DNA of 64,000 bases from DATKFM01 sp963851215 (lineage in GTDB: Bacteria > Pseudomonadota > Alphaproteobacteria > Dongiales > Dongiaceae): the NCBI GenBank assembly GCA_963851215.1, contig CAWKOG010000016.1:558001-622000 (forward strand), written 5' to 3'. The position numbers and the translations under genes were made by a program. This document shows positions 1 to 7,623 of the stretch, in pieces; within the stretch, counting starts at the first letter, position 1; each line of letters begins with the position of its first letter. A model generated the notes under the pieces. That model saw only the letters and a list, made by a program, of their open reading frames with translations, was not told the origin of the DNA and did not search any database.

Positions 1-2
1 GC

Positions 3-626
3 CGCAGCTCGGAAGAAGGCGTGGCCGTCGCCGCCTCCCTGCCCCCGCTCCGTGGCAGCTACCGACCCGATCTCGTGGGCAAGTTCGATGAGATCGTGCC
101 CCTCTACCGCGAGCAGGCGGAGATCCTGGAACCCTATTGCGATCTCTTCATCTGCGAGACCATGTCATCGGGCGAAGAGGCGCGGGCCGCCGCCACCGCC
201 GCCGCCGAATTCGGCCGGCCGGTCTGGGTGTCCTTCACCCTGCATGAGGACAAGTCCGGCAAGCTGCGCAGCGGCGAGACCATCGCCGAAGCGGCGGCAA
301 AGCTGAAGGACCTGCCGGTGTCCGGCATACTGGCCAATTGCGCCGCGCCCGAGAGCATCGACGCCGCCATGCCCGAGCTGGCCAAGCTGGGCAAGGTCGC
401 CGGCGGCTATGCCAACACCTTCCAGGACGTGCCCAAGGATTGGGTGATGGACGGCAAGAAGCCCACCGACGGGCTTTTGAAATTGCGCGAGGACCTGGAC
501 CCGGAGCATTATGCCGTCCATGCCAAGGCATGGCTGGCTGCGGGCGCCCGCGTCATCGGCGGCTGCTGCGGCACCGGGCCGGCCCATATCGCCCGCCTCA
601 AGCAACTGATCGAGAGCAAGAAGTGA
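3..626 (+). CDS. Homocysteine S-methyltransferase family protein, 5' end outside window
   Basis: This is the C-terminal part of a zinc-dependent homocysteine S-methyltransferase (BHMT/MmuM/MetH N-domain family), which moves a methyl group to homocysteine to make methionine. The frame is open to the left edge, so the GTG at 21 is probably internal. The zinc ligands are visible: a Cys in the segment ANCAAPES and the Cys pair in GGCCGTGPAHI near the end, both diagnostic of the family. The upstream segment AASLPPLRGSY also fits. The stop overlaps the next start by 4 bp, indicating translational coupling to a C26 amidohydrolase. The methyl donor cannot be told from the sequence. Confidence 0.85.
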   Translation, partial: RSSEEGVAVAASLPPLRGSYRPDLVGKFDEIVPLYREQAEILEPYCDLFICETMSSGEEARAAATAAAEFGRPVWVSFTLHEDKSGKLRSGETIAEAAAKLKDLPVSGILANCAAPESIDAAMPELAKLGKVAGGYANTFQDVPKDWVMDGKKPTDGLLKLREDLDPEHYAVHAKAWLAAGARVIGGCCGTGPAHIARLKQLIESKK

Positions 627-1333
627 GCACTCCCGTCATCGGCATCACCCTGGATAGCGAAGGCCCCGGCGGCTATTCCAAGTTGCCCTGGTATGCGCTG
701 CGGCAGAATTACTGCGACGCCGTGGTGCGCGCCGGCGGGCTGCCGATCCTGCTGCCCCATGAGCCGGAGCAAGCAGCCGCGTACCTGAAAAAGATCGACG
801 GCCTGCTGATCACCGGCGGCGCTTTCGACGTGGACCCCTCGATCTTCGGCGCCAGCAACCGGCATCCGACCGTCAAGACCAAGGACCGCCGCACCGCATT
901 CGAGATCGCGATCACCAAGGGCGCGATCGAGCAGGACATGCCCGTGCTCGGCATCTGCGGCGGGCAGCAGCTCCTGAATGTCATACTCGGCGGCACGCTG
1001 ATCCAGCATATCCCGGAAGAGGTTCCCGGCGCCCTGGCCCATGAGCAGCCGAACCCGCGCACCGAGGCCGGCCATGCGGTCAATCTCATGCCGGACACGC
1101 GCCTGCATCAGATCTGCGAGTCCGGGCATCTGCAGGTCAACAGCGCCCACCATCAGGCGGTGAAGGATGTGGGGCCCGACGTGATTGTCGATGCAGTTGC
1201 GCCCGACGGCGTGATCGAAGGCATCGAGCATCCCGGCCGGAAGTTCTGCATCGGCGTGCAGTGGCACCCCGAATACGACATCAGCGAAGGCGACGCGCGC
1301 ATCTTCGACGCGTTCATTGATGCCTGCCGGTAG
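623..1333 (+). CDS. Gamma-glutamyl-gamma-aminobutyrate hydrolase family (peptidase C26)
   Basis: A 236-residue class I glutamine-amidotransferase-like hydrolase of the PuuD/peptidase C26 family, which cleaves gamma-glutamyl bonds. The nucleophile is Cys112 in GICGGQQ, and the catalytic His215 and Glu217 lie in VQWHPE near the C-terminus. The N-terminal IGITLD and the motif LLITGG are typical. The start is GTG 623, giving a GTGA overlap with the upstream methyltransferase; longer open frames starting further upstream belong to another gene. PuuD acts on gamma-glutamyl-GABA in putrescine breakdown, but no puuB or puuC neighbour is present, so the substrate is inferred only at family level. Confidence 0.85.
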   Translation: MSTPVIGITLDSEGPGGYSKLPWYALRQNYCDAVVRAGGLPILLPHEPEQAAAYLKKIDGLLITGGAFDVDPSIFGASNRHPTVKTKDRRTAFEIAITKGAIEQDMPVLGICGGQQLLNVILGGTLIQHIPEEVPGALAHEQPNPRTEAGHAVNLMPDTRLHQICESGHLQVNSAHHQAVKDVGPDVIVDAVAPDGVIEGIEHPGRKFCIGVQWHPEYDISEGDARIFDAFIDACR

Positions 1334-1369
1334 TTCTCAAGTAACCTCACTGGAAGTTTCGCATTCCTA

Positions 1370-1454
1370 GATTTCTTGTCCCGCGAAAGCGGGAGCCCAG
1401 GAGAAGCAGTGCGCTCTGCAGCCCTGGATCCCCGCTTTCGCGGGGAAAGAAATC
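1370..1454. repeat. Imperfect palindromic intergenic repeat
   Basis: Two arms of about 32 bp (1370-1401 and 1422-1454) are near-perfect inverted copies carrying the core CCCGCGAAAGCGGG and its complement. The element lies between two convergent genes and could fold into a long hairpin acting as a bidirectional terminator. It resembles the dispersed REP-like repeats common in alphaproteobacterial intergenic DNA. Confidence 0.75.
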
Positions 1455-1479
1455 TCAGGCTAAGGGCGCGTGAATTTTT

Positions 1480-1824
1480 CTAAGCCGCGTTCCGCCGCTT
1501 CAGCTTCAGTCCCACTTCCATGATCGCGCCGATGGCCGGCACGAATTCGCGGCCGAGATCGGTCAGCGCATACTCCACCGACGGCGGCGAGGTGGGCATC
1601 ACGCGGCGGGTGATCACGCCTTTCTTCTTCAGCTCCCGCAGCCGCGCGCTCAGCACCTTGGCGGAGATCGGCGGAATATCCGATCGCAGCTCGCCGAAGC
1701 GGCGCGGGCCGGCGCTCAAGTACCATATCACATTCGGCGTCCAGGCGCCGCTCAGCAGCGCCATGCATTCCGTCAGCGGGCATCCGGGCAGCGGCACCCG
1801 GTTCTTGCGCAGCTTCAAGGCCAT
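1480..1824 (-). CDS. HxlR family transcriptional regulator
   Basis: A 114-residue winged-helix repressor of the HxlR family. Diagnostic segments are the N-terminal Cys in PGCPLTECM, GPRRFGELRSDIP, ISAKVLSARLRELKKKG and the wing YALTDLGREF. ATG 1824 is chosen over the upstream TTG at 1842 because the latter falls inside a candidate operator. It is divergent from the nitronate monooxygenase gene at 1941, an arrangement typical of a local regulator controlling its neighbour. The conserved N-terminal Cys suggests sensing of an electrophile or oxidant; the effector is unknown. Confidence 0.85.
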   Translation of the reverse strand: MALKLRKNRVPLPGCPLTECMALLSGAWTPNVIWYLSAGPRRFGELRSDIPPISAKVLSARLRELKKKGVITRRVMPTSPPSVEYALTDLGREFVPAIGAIMEVGLKLKRRNAA

Positions 1825-1836
1825 GATGATTCCGAT

Positions 1837-1876
1837 TACCAAATGGAAACCTGAAAATGTAGGTTACCATTGGTTA
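1837..1876. promoter_or_regulatory. Candidate HxlR operator in divergent promoter region
   Basis: Two half-sites face each other: 1837-1852 (TACCAAATGGAAACCT) and 1861-1876 (AGGTTACCATTGGTTA). They match as an imperfect inverted repeat around position 1856, directly between the hxlR-like and nitronate monooxygenase starts. Binding by the regulator is inferred from position. Confidence 0.45.
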
Positions 1877-1940
1877 CGACATATACAACTGATATCGCCG
1901 ATGCCACATTTGGCTTCTATGCCATCAACAGGAGCCGCAT

Positions 1941-3020
1941 ATGAGCCGCAGGAACGAAGCCGTCAGCCGTCTAGGCATCGAGCAGCCGATCATCCAAGGG
2001 CCGTTCGGCGGCGGGCTGTCGACGCCGCGGCTGGTGGCGGCGGTATCGAATCTCGGCGGCCTTGGTTCTTTCGGCGCCTATCACCTGCCGCCCGACGCGA
2101 TCGGCCCGTTGGCGGCGGATATCCGCAGCCAGACCGCCAGGCCCTTTGCGCTCAATCTCTGGGTCAGCGATCATGACGAAGGCGGAGAGCAGATCGACCA
2201 AGCCGAGTTCGACCGTATCTTCGAAATATTCCGGCCCTACTTCCGTGAGCTTGATGTCGAGAAGCCGGCGATGCCTGCGGTCTATCACCATCGCTTCGAG
2301 GACCAGGTGGAGGCCTTGATCGAGGCGGCGCCGCCGGCCTTCAGCTTCGTGTTCGGCATTCCCGAGCCGGACGTGCTCGCCCGCTGCAAAAAGCAGGACA
2401 TCGTCACCATCGGCGCTGCGACCTCCATCGCCGAGGCGGAGGCGCTGGAGGATGTGGGTATCGATCTGATCATCGCGACAGGCTTCGACGCCGGCGGCCA
2501 CCGGCCGTCATTCCTGGCGCGGGCCGAGGACTCGCTCATGGGCACCTTTGCCCTCACTCAACTGGTGTCGCGGCGCGTGAAGGCGCCAGTTATCGCCGCG
2601 GGCGGCATCGCCGACGGGCGCGGCGTTCGGGCGGCGTTGGCGCTTGGCGCCCAGGCGGCGCAGATCGGCACTGCCTTCCTGGCCTGCGAGGAATCCGGCG
2701 CCACGCCGGAGCATCGGGCGGCGCTGTTCAGCGCCAAGGCGGAACAGACGGCGCTGACCCGCGCCTTCTCGGGACGTCTTGCCCGCGGCCTGCGTAATCG
2801 CTGGGTGGAGGAGATGGCGGGGCGGGCGGCGGAGTTGCCGCCCTTCCCCATTCAAAGCTGGTTCATGTCGCAGCTCCGGCCCGCAGCGGTGAAGGCGGGG
2901 CGGACCGATCTGGTCTCGCTCTGGAGCGGCCAGATCGCACCCAACCTGAAACACCGCAAGGCCGGCGAACTGATGCGGGCGCTGATCGATGAGACCGCCG
3001 CCGCCGAGGCAGCCCTATGA
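1941..3020 (+). CDS. Nitronate monooxygenase (NPD family)
   Basis: A 359-residue FMN-dependent TIM-barrel enzyme of the nitronate monooxygenase/2-nitropropane dioxygenase family, which oxidises alkyl nitronates such as propionate-3-nitronate. Visible signatures are QPIIQGPFGGG at the N-terminus, ATGFDAGGHRPS with the catalytic-region His, and the phosphate-binding PVIAAGGIADGRG followed by GAQAAQIGTAFLACEES. ATG 1941 follows a purine-rich AGGAG. The neighbouring HxlR gene is the likely regulator. Its stop overlaps the convergent wrbA stop by 6 bp. Family assignment is firm; the physiological substrate is not known. Confidence 0.9.
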   Translation: MSRRNEAVSRLGIEQPIIQGPFGGGLSTPRLVAAVSNLGGLGSFGAYHLPPDAIGPLAADIRSQTARPFALNLWVSDHDEGGEQIDQAEFDRIFEIFRPYFRELDVEKPAMPAVYHHRFEDQVEALIEAAPPAFSFVFGIPEPDVLARCKKQDIVTIGAATSIAEAEALEDVGIDLIIATGFDAGGHRPSFLARAEDSLMGTFALTQLVSRRVKAPVIAAGGIADGRGVRAALALGAQAAQIGTAFLACEESGATPEHRAALFSAKAEQTALTRAFSGRLARGLRNRWVEEMAGRAAELPPFPIQSWFMSQLRPAAVKAGRTDLVSLWSGQIAPNLKHRKAGELMRALIDETAAAEAAL

Positions 3021-3614
3021 GCTCAGCTTCTTGGCGATCGTCGCCGCGTGCTTGGCCTGATAGTGCACGCCGGCCAGCTCTTTCGCCGAAGGCTGACGCG
3101 AGCCGTCGCTGTCGGCGATCGTCGAGGCGCCATAGGGCGAACCGCCGACCACTTCCTTGACGCCCATCTGGTCCTTGAAGCTGTAGGGCAGACCGACGAT
3201 GACGAAGCCCAGATGCAGCAGCACGACGTGGCTGGACAGAATGGTGGATTCCTGGCCGCCATGCTGGGTCGCCGTCGACGTGAACACCGCCCCCACCTTG
3301 CCCACCAGCTTGTCGCCCATCCACAGGCCGCCGGCCTGGTCCAGGAAGTTCTTCATCTGCGCCGCCATGTTGCCGAAGCGCGTGGGTATGCCGAAGATGA
3401 CGGCATCATAGTCAGCCAATTCGTTGATAGTGGCGATGGGGGCTGACTGATTGAGCTTATAGCCGGATTTCTTTGCCACATCTTCCGGCACCAGCTCGGG
3501 CACCCGCTTGATCGTGACCTCGGCTCCCGCCTCGCGCGCGCCCTCGGCCGCGGCTTGCGCCATTTTCTCGATATGGCCGTAGCTGGAGTAGTACAATACG
3601 AGAACTTTGGTCAT
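3015..3614 (-). CDS. wrbA: NAD(P)H:quinone oxidoreductase WrbA
   Basis: A 199-residue flavodoxin-fold quinone reductase that reduces quinones by two electrons and so limits redox cycling. It shows the N-terminal FMN phosphate loop YYSSYGHIEKMA, the FMN-binding segment FGIPTRFGNMAAQMK, and the WrbA-typical STATQHGGQE and ASTIADSDGSR. The length matches the family. It is convergent with the nitronate monooxygenase gene, and the two coding regions overlap by 6 bp at their stops. Together with the HxlR gene it makes a small redox-stress-flavoured neighbourhood. Confidence 0.95.
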   Translation of the reverse strand: MTKVLVLYYSSYGHIEKMAQAAAEGAREAGAEVTIKRVPELVPEDVAKKSGYKLNQSAPIATINELADYDAVIFGIPTRFGNMAAQMKNFLDQAGGLWMGDKLVGKVGAVFTSTATQHGGQESTILSSHVVLLHLGFVIVGLPYSFKDQMGVKEVVGGSPYGASTIADSDGSRQPSAKELAGVHYQAKHAATIAKKLSS

Positions 3615-3761
3615 GGATTTGTCTTCCTCCGAATCATCTGACGAAAAGCGGCTGCCGTTCAGTTAGGGCAGAACCAGCTGATCACAAGAGCGGTTGCCTG
3701 CTGGAAACCAGCGTCCCTGCCGGATACTCTTGAGCAAATCCGGCCCTTCGCCTCTAACGAG

Positions 3762-4592
3762 ATGACAGCGCAAAAAAGTCAGTCAGAAAAATCCGCGCCC
3801 GGCTCAAAGGGCGAGCGCATCGCCAAGCTGCTGGCGCGCGCCGGCCTCTGCTCGCGCCGCGATGCCGAGCGCTGGATCGCCGCGGGGCGCGTCAGCATCG
3901 ATGGCGTGGTGCTGACCTCACCGGCGATCAACGTGACCCCGGGCATGGCGGTGGCCGTCGACGGCAAGGCGATCCCGCTGAAGCAGCCGGCGCGGCTCTG
4001 GCGCTATTACAAGCCGCGCGGCCAGGTGACGACGGCGCGCGATCCGCAAGGGCGGCCGACGGTGTTCGAGGCCCTGCCCAAGGACATGCCGCGGGTGATC
4101 TCCGTCGGGCGGCTCGATCTGAATTCGGAAGGCCTGCTGCTGCTGACCAACGACGGCGAGCTGGCGCGGAAGCTGGAGCTGCCGTCGGGTGGCTGGGTGC
4201 GGAAGTATCGCGTTCGCGTGCGTGGCGCGGCGGATCCGCAGGCGCTGCGCGACCTGGCCAAGGGCATCACCATCGACGATATGAACTACGGTCCGGTGCA
4301 GGCCACGCTCGACCGGCAGCAGGGCAGCAATGCCTGGCTCACTTTCGCCCTGACCGAAGGCAAGAACCGGGAGATCCGCCGCATCTGCGAGCATCTGGGC
4401 TGGCCGGTGAGCCGGCTGATCCGCGTGTCCTTCGGGCCGTTCGAACTGGCGGGGCTTGAGGCGGGGGCGGTGGAGGAAGTGCCGGCGGAATCGATCGGGA
4501 CGCTGCTGGATGGTGCCGCAAGAAAGAAAGGTCCACCACAGAGGCACAGAGAAGAAAGGAAGAGGAAGATAGCCGCAGATGAACACAGATGA
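3762..4592 (+). CDS. rluB: RsuA/RluB-type rRNA pseudouridine synthase with repeat-derived C-terminal tail
   Basis: A 276-residue pseudouridine synthase. An S4 RNA-binding domain (residues about 18-65, ERIAKLLARAGLCSRRDAE) precedes the catalytic domain with the GRLDLNSEGLLL motif; the catalytic Asp is residue 119. KNREIRRICEHLGWPVSRLIR is the usual RluB-type late motif, read as two adjacent parts. The likely target is 23S rRNA helix 80. The last 20 or so residues, after LLDGAARK, are encoded by a palindromic repeat beginning at 4533, so the native C-terminus has been replaced or extended. rsmD, the usual neighbour, lies 2.4 kb away behind two ureohydrolase genes. RluB versus RsuA is inferred. 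Confidence 0.85.
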   Translation: MTAQKSQSEKSAPGSKGERIAKLLARAGLCSRRDAERWIAAGRVSIDGVVLTSPAINVTPGMAVAVDGKAIPLKQPARLWRYYKPRGQVTTARDPQGRPTVFEALPKDMPRVISVGRLDLNSEGLLLLTNDGELARKLELPSGGWVRKYRVRVRGAADPQALRDLAKGITIDDMNYGPVQATLDRQQGSNAWLTFALTEGKNREIRRICEHLGWPVSRLIRVSFGPFELAGLEAGAVEEVPAESIGTLLDGAARKKGPPQRHREERKRKIAADEHR

Positions 4593-4799
4593 ACACAGAT
4601 GCATCGAGCTTACGCTCTCAACGACAAGACTGAGACTTGATGGGAGGATTCCTGCGCGCCTCCGGCGCGCAAACAAGCAATCTCAGCAGAGATACTGAGA
4701 GAAACCAGACGGTCTCGCTATATCTGTGTTCATCTGCGTTCATCTGCGGCTAACCCTTCCTTGCTTGCTTCTCTGTGTTCTCTGTGACCTCTGTGGTTG
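4533..4799. repeat. Large palindromic repeat of the CACAGAG/GATGAACACAG type
   Basis: The left arm (4533-4600) and right arm (4722-4799) are inverted copies carrying CCACAGAGGCACAGAGAA and GATGAACACAGATG with their complements. The element overlaps the last 60 bp of the rluB reading frame and fills the gap before the ureohydrolase genes. Related but shorter copies sit at 42372-42450 and perhaps 57151-57174. Confidence 0.85.
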
Positions 4800-4887
4800 C
4801 ACTTCCTTGCTTCAACGCCGCTTTGCCGCCCCGGTGCCCCGTTGCTAATCTCCCCGCACAACAAGAACAAACTCCGGGAGAGCAGAC

Positions 4888-5919
4888 ATGAACGACATCG
4901 CGCCCGTCGCGGCATGGGATGAGGCGACTTATCAGCGGATGAAGGCGGAGACCAGCCGTTGGTATTGGTTCGGAATTCCCACTTTTTTCCGCGCCCCCTG
5001 GAATGAGGACCTGACCGCGGCGGATATCGGCCTCGTCGGCGTGCCCCACAGCTCCGGCAACGGCTCGACCGAACGCGACCAGCATCTGGCGCCGCGTTTT
5101 CTGCGCCACATGTCCGGCTGGTACCGGCGCTGCCACGCCTTGTTCAATCTCAACCCCTGGAAGGAATGCCGGATCAACGATCTCGGCGACGTGCCGCTGC
5201 CGGAGGCGATGGTCAACGATATCAGCGTGCAGCATATCGAGGCCTATTATAAGCGCCTGGACGAGGCCGGCGTGCGGCCGGTCTCCATCGGCGGCGACCA
5301 TTCCATCACCGGCCCGATCCTGAAGGCGATCTCGGGCCCGAACGCCAAGCTCACCGGCGGCAAGAAAGTGGCGCTGGTGCATTTCGACGCCCACACCGAT
5401 GCCTATGATCACATTCCCCACTGGCTCGGCAGCGTGCGCTCCGCCGCCCATTGGGCCGCCTATCTGGTGGCCGAGGGGCATGTGGATGCATCGAAGAGCG
5501 TGCAGATTGGCATTCGCGGCAATGTGGTGACCCTGGACTGGCGCAAATCCAGCGACCGCATGGGCTATCGCGTCATCTCCATCGACGAGTACCGGGAGAT
5601 CGGCATCCAGAAGACCATCGATACGATCCTGGAGCGTGTCGGCGACTCGCCTATCTACATCACTTTCGATGTCGATTGCCTGGATCCCAGCGTCGCGCCG
5701 GCGGCGGCCAATCTGGAGCCGGGCTATGACGGATTCACCTCGTCGGAGGTGATCAAGATCATGCAGGGCCTGAAGGGCAAGAACGTGATCGGCGCCGACA
5801 TCGTCTGCATCATTCCGACCAAGGACAGTCCGAACAACATCACCACCTTGACCGCGATGGTCATCATGTTCGAGCAGCTATGCCTGATCGCGGAGTATCT
5901 GAGAGGGAAGAAGAAATGA
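4888..5919 (+). CDS. Ureohydrolase (arginase/agmatinase family), subunit or paralogue A, atypical active site
   Basis: A 343-residue member of the arginase/agmatinase superfamily, whose dinuclear metal centre hydrolyses guanidino compounds. All metal ligands are present: His138 (GGDHS), Asp167, His169 and Asp171 (DAHTD), Asp261 and Asp263 (DVDCLDP). The Glu that binds the substrate guanidinium in arginase and agmatinase (VEV.P) is Cys307 here, in DIVCIIPTKD. ATG 4888 follows GGGAGAGCAG. The stop overlaps the next ureohydrolase start as ATGA, so the two are co-translated. It may be an enzyme with altered specificity or a partner subunit. The annotation agmatinase should be treated as provisional. 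Confidence 0.85.
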   Translation: MNDIAPVAAWDEATYQRMKAETSRWYWFGIPTFFRAPWNEDLTAADIGLVGVPHSSGNGSTERDQHLAPRFLRHMSGWYRRCHALFNLNPWKECRINDLGDVPLPEAMVNDISVQHIEAYYKRLDEAGVRPVSIGGDHSITGPILKAISGPNAKLTGGKKVALVHFDAHTDAYDHIPHWLGSVRSAAHWAAYLVAEGHVDASKSVQIGIRGNVVTLDWRKSSDRMGYRVISIDEYREIGIQKTIDTILERVGDSPIYITFDVDCLDPSVAPAAANLEPGYDGFTSSEVIKIMQGLKGKNVIGADIVCIIPTKDSPNNITTLTAMVIMFEQLCLIAEYLRGKKK

Positions 5920-6893
5920 ATCGCGCAACAACGAAGGACACGGCGTCAAGGCTCACCGAACCGCCGCGGAAGCCTTATCACACCTTCCTGAACTTTCCGC
6001 TCGCCACCGACCTGGACAATCTGCAGGCCGATGTGGCGATTCTCGGCCTGCCCTATGGCGCGCCCTATCGCATGTCGGAGGTGACCAACGACCAGTCGAA
6101 CGCGCCGACGGCGGTGCGTCAGGCGACCGAGCGGCTCAGCCAGGCGCTGGACCGGCATGATTTCGATTTCGACGGGCCGCTGTTCGCGGGCAAGAATATC
6201 CGCGCGGTGGATTGCGGCGACGTGGTCGCCGATCCCTGGGACATGAAGGCCCATTACCGCAACGCCGAGGCGGCGGCGCGCAAGATCCTGCCGAAGGTGA
6301 AGATGCTGCTCTCCATCGGCGGCGATCATGGCGTGCCGATCCCGATCTTCCGCGCGCTGGAGGTGGTGGGGCCGATCACGCTGGTGCATGTGGACGCCCA
6401 TCTGGACTGGCGCGACGAGGTCGAGGGCGTGAAGGAAGGCTATTCCAATCCGTTCCGCCGGGCGTCGGAGATGAAATGGATCGAGGGCATGATCCAGATC
6501 GGCCTGCGCGGCCAGGGCAGCGCGCGGCCGTCTGATATCAAGGACGCCAAGGCCTATGGCTCCCAGGTGTTCACGTCCTACGATGTGCTGGAGCAGGGCA
6601 TCGAGTCCGTGCTGAAGCGCATTCCCGACGGGCGCAAATACTATCTCTCCGTCGATGCAGACGGCGTCGATCCCGGGGTGATGCCCGCGGTCATGGCGCC
6701 GTCACCCGGCGGGCTGCTCTATCACCATATGCGTTCGCTGATTCACGGCCTGGTGAAGAAGGGCCGGCTGGTGGGCATGGACATCGTGGAGATCGCGCCG
6801 AAATACGATCTCAACGACCTCACCACCATCGCCGCCGGCCGCCTGTTCATGAACGCCATCGGCGCCGCGGCCAAGGCGGGGCATCTGGGGTGA
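5916..6893 (+). CDS. Ureohydrolase (arginase/agmatinase family), paralogue B, canonical active site
   Basis: A 325-residue arginase/agmatinase-family protein starting at ATG 5916, four bases inside the upstream gene; an earlier in-frame ATG at 5880 would overlap that gene by 40 bp and is rejected. The metal ligands are His138 (GGDH), Asp160, His162 and Asp164 (DAHLD), Asp247 and Asp249 (DADGVDP). Glu292 (VEIAPKYD) is the expected guanidinium-binding residue, which its neighbour lacks. It is therefore the better candidate for the catalytic partner if the two form a heteromer. Substrate possibilities include agmatine, guanidinobutyrate or guanidine; the sequence does not decide. Confidence 0.85.
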   Translation: MNRATTKDTASRLTEPPRKPYHTFLNFPLATDLDNLQADVAILGLPYGAPYRMSEVTNDQSNAPTAVRQATERLSQALDRHDFDFDGPLFAGKNIRAVDCGDVVADPWDMKAHYRNAEAAARKILPKVKMLLSIGGDHGVPIPIFRALEVVGPITLVHVDAHLDWRDEVEGVKEGYSNPFRRASEMKWIEGMIQIGLRGQGSARPSDIKDAKAYGSQVFTSYDVLEQGIESVLKRIPDGRKYYLSVDADGVDPGVMPAVMAPSPGGLLYHHMRSLIHGLVKKGRLVGMDIVEIAPKYDLNDLTTIAAGRLFMNAIGAAAKAGHLG

Positions 6894-6921
6894 GGCACGG
6901 CCACAAGAAGGGCACGCCGAC

Positions 6922-7029
6922 TTGTAGGGGCGACCTGCGGTCGCCCGGTATCGTGCGAATTCCGGTCCTTGAATCATGTTCAGTTCGTTGTGCGGTCGAT
7001 GGACGGGCGACCGCAGGTCGCCCCTACAA
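6922..7029. repeat. Inverted-repeat element with perfect 26-bp arms (GTAGGGGCGACC type)
   Basis: Arms 6922-6947 and 7004-7029 are exact reverse complements, and each arm is itself palindromic (GGGCGACC, TGC, GGTCGCCC). The element fills most of the gap between the ureohydrolase pair and rsmD and ends 17 bp before the rsmD ATG, so it must be transcribed in any leader. A related single palindrome is at 46772-46800. Confidence 0.9.
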
Positions 7030-7046
7030 ATTCCTTCCGGCATCCC

Positions 7047-7622
7047 ATGCGCATCGTCGGCGGTAAGCATCGCGGGCGGCGGATCGAGGCGCCGCCGGGA
7101 CAGGACGTGCGGCCGACCTCGGACCGCGCCCGCGAGGCGCTGTTCAATATCCTGATCCACGGCCACCTATCTGCTGATGGCACCTCGCCCCTGCCCGGCG
7201 CCCGGGTGCTCGACGCCTTCGCCGGCAGCGGCGCGCTCGGGCTGGAAGCGATCTCCCGCGGCGCCGATCATGCGCTATTCATCGAGAGCGATGCCAAGGC
7301 CTGCGCCGCGATCCGCGCCAATGCGAAGGCGTTGGGCGAGACGGAGAACGCCACCGTCATGCCCGGCGATGCGACGAAGCCGCCGCCGTGCCCCGGCTCA
7401 CCCTGTGCGATCGTGTTTCTCGACCCGCCCTATGGCCACGATCTCACTGGGTCAGCCCTTGCAGCCCTTGCAGCGCGCGGCTGGATAGCTGCTGGCGCGA
7501 TTTGTGTGGTGGAATTGGCGATCGATGACGGCATCACGCTGCCGCCGAGTTTCACGCTGTTGGATGACCGCAACTATGGGAAGGCGCGGTTGCTGATTCT
7601 GAAACATTCTCCACCGGGGTAG
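7047..7622 (+). CDS. rsmD: 16S rRNA (guanine966-N2)-methyltransferase RsmD
   Basis: A 191-residue SAM-dependent methyltransferase that modifies G966 of 16S rRNA. MRIVGGKHRGRRIE at the N-terminus, RPTSDRAREALFNIL, the SAM loop DAFAGSGALGLEA and the catalytic DPPY (Asp126) are the RsmD signatures. ATG 7047 is chosen because the signature begins there; the in-frame ATG at 6969 lies inside a palindromic repeat. In many alphaproteobacteria rsmD directly follows rluB; here the ureohydrolase pair and two repeats intervene. Confidence 0.95.
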   Translation: MRIVGGKHRGRRIEAPPGQDVRPTSDRAREALFNILIHGHLSADGTSPLPGARVLDAFAGSGALGLEAISRGADHALFIESDAKACAAIRANAKALGETENATVMPGDATKPPPCPGSPCAIVFLDPPYGHDLTGSALAALAARGWIAAGAICVVELAIDDGITLPPSFTLLDDRNYGKARLLILKHSPPG

Positions 7623-7623
7623 T

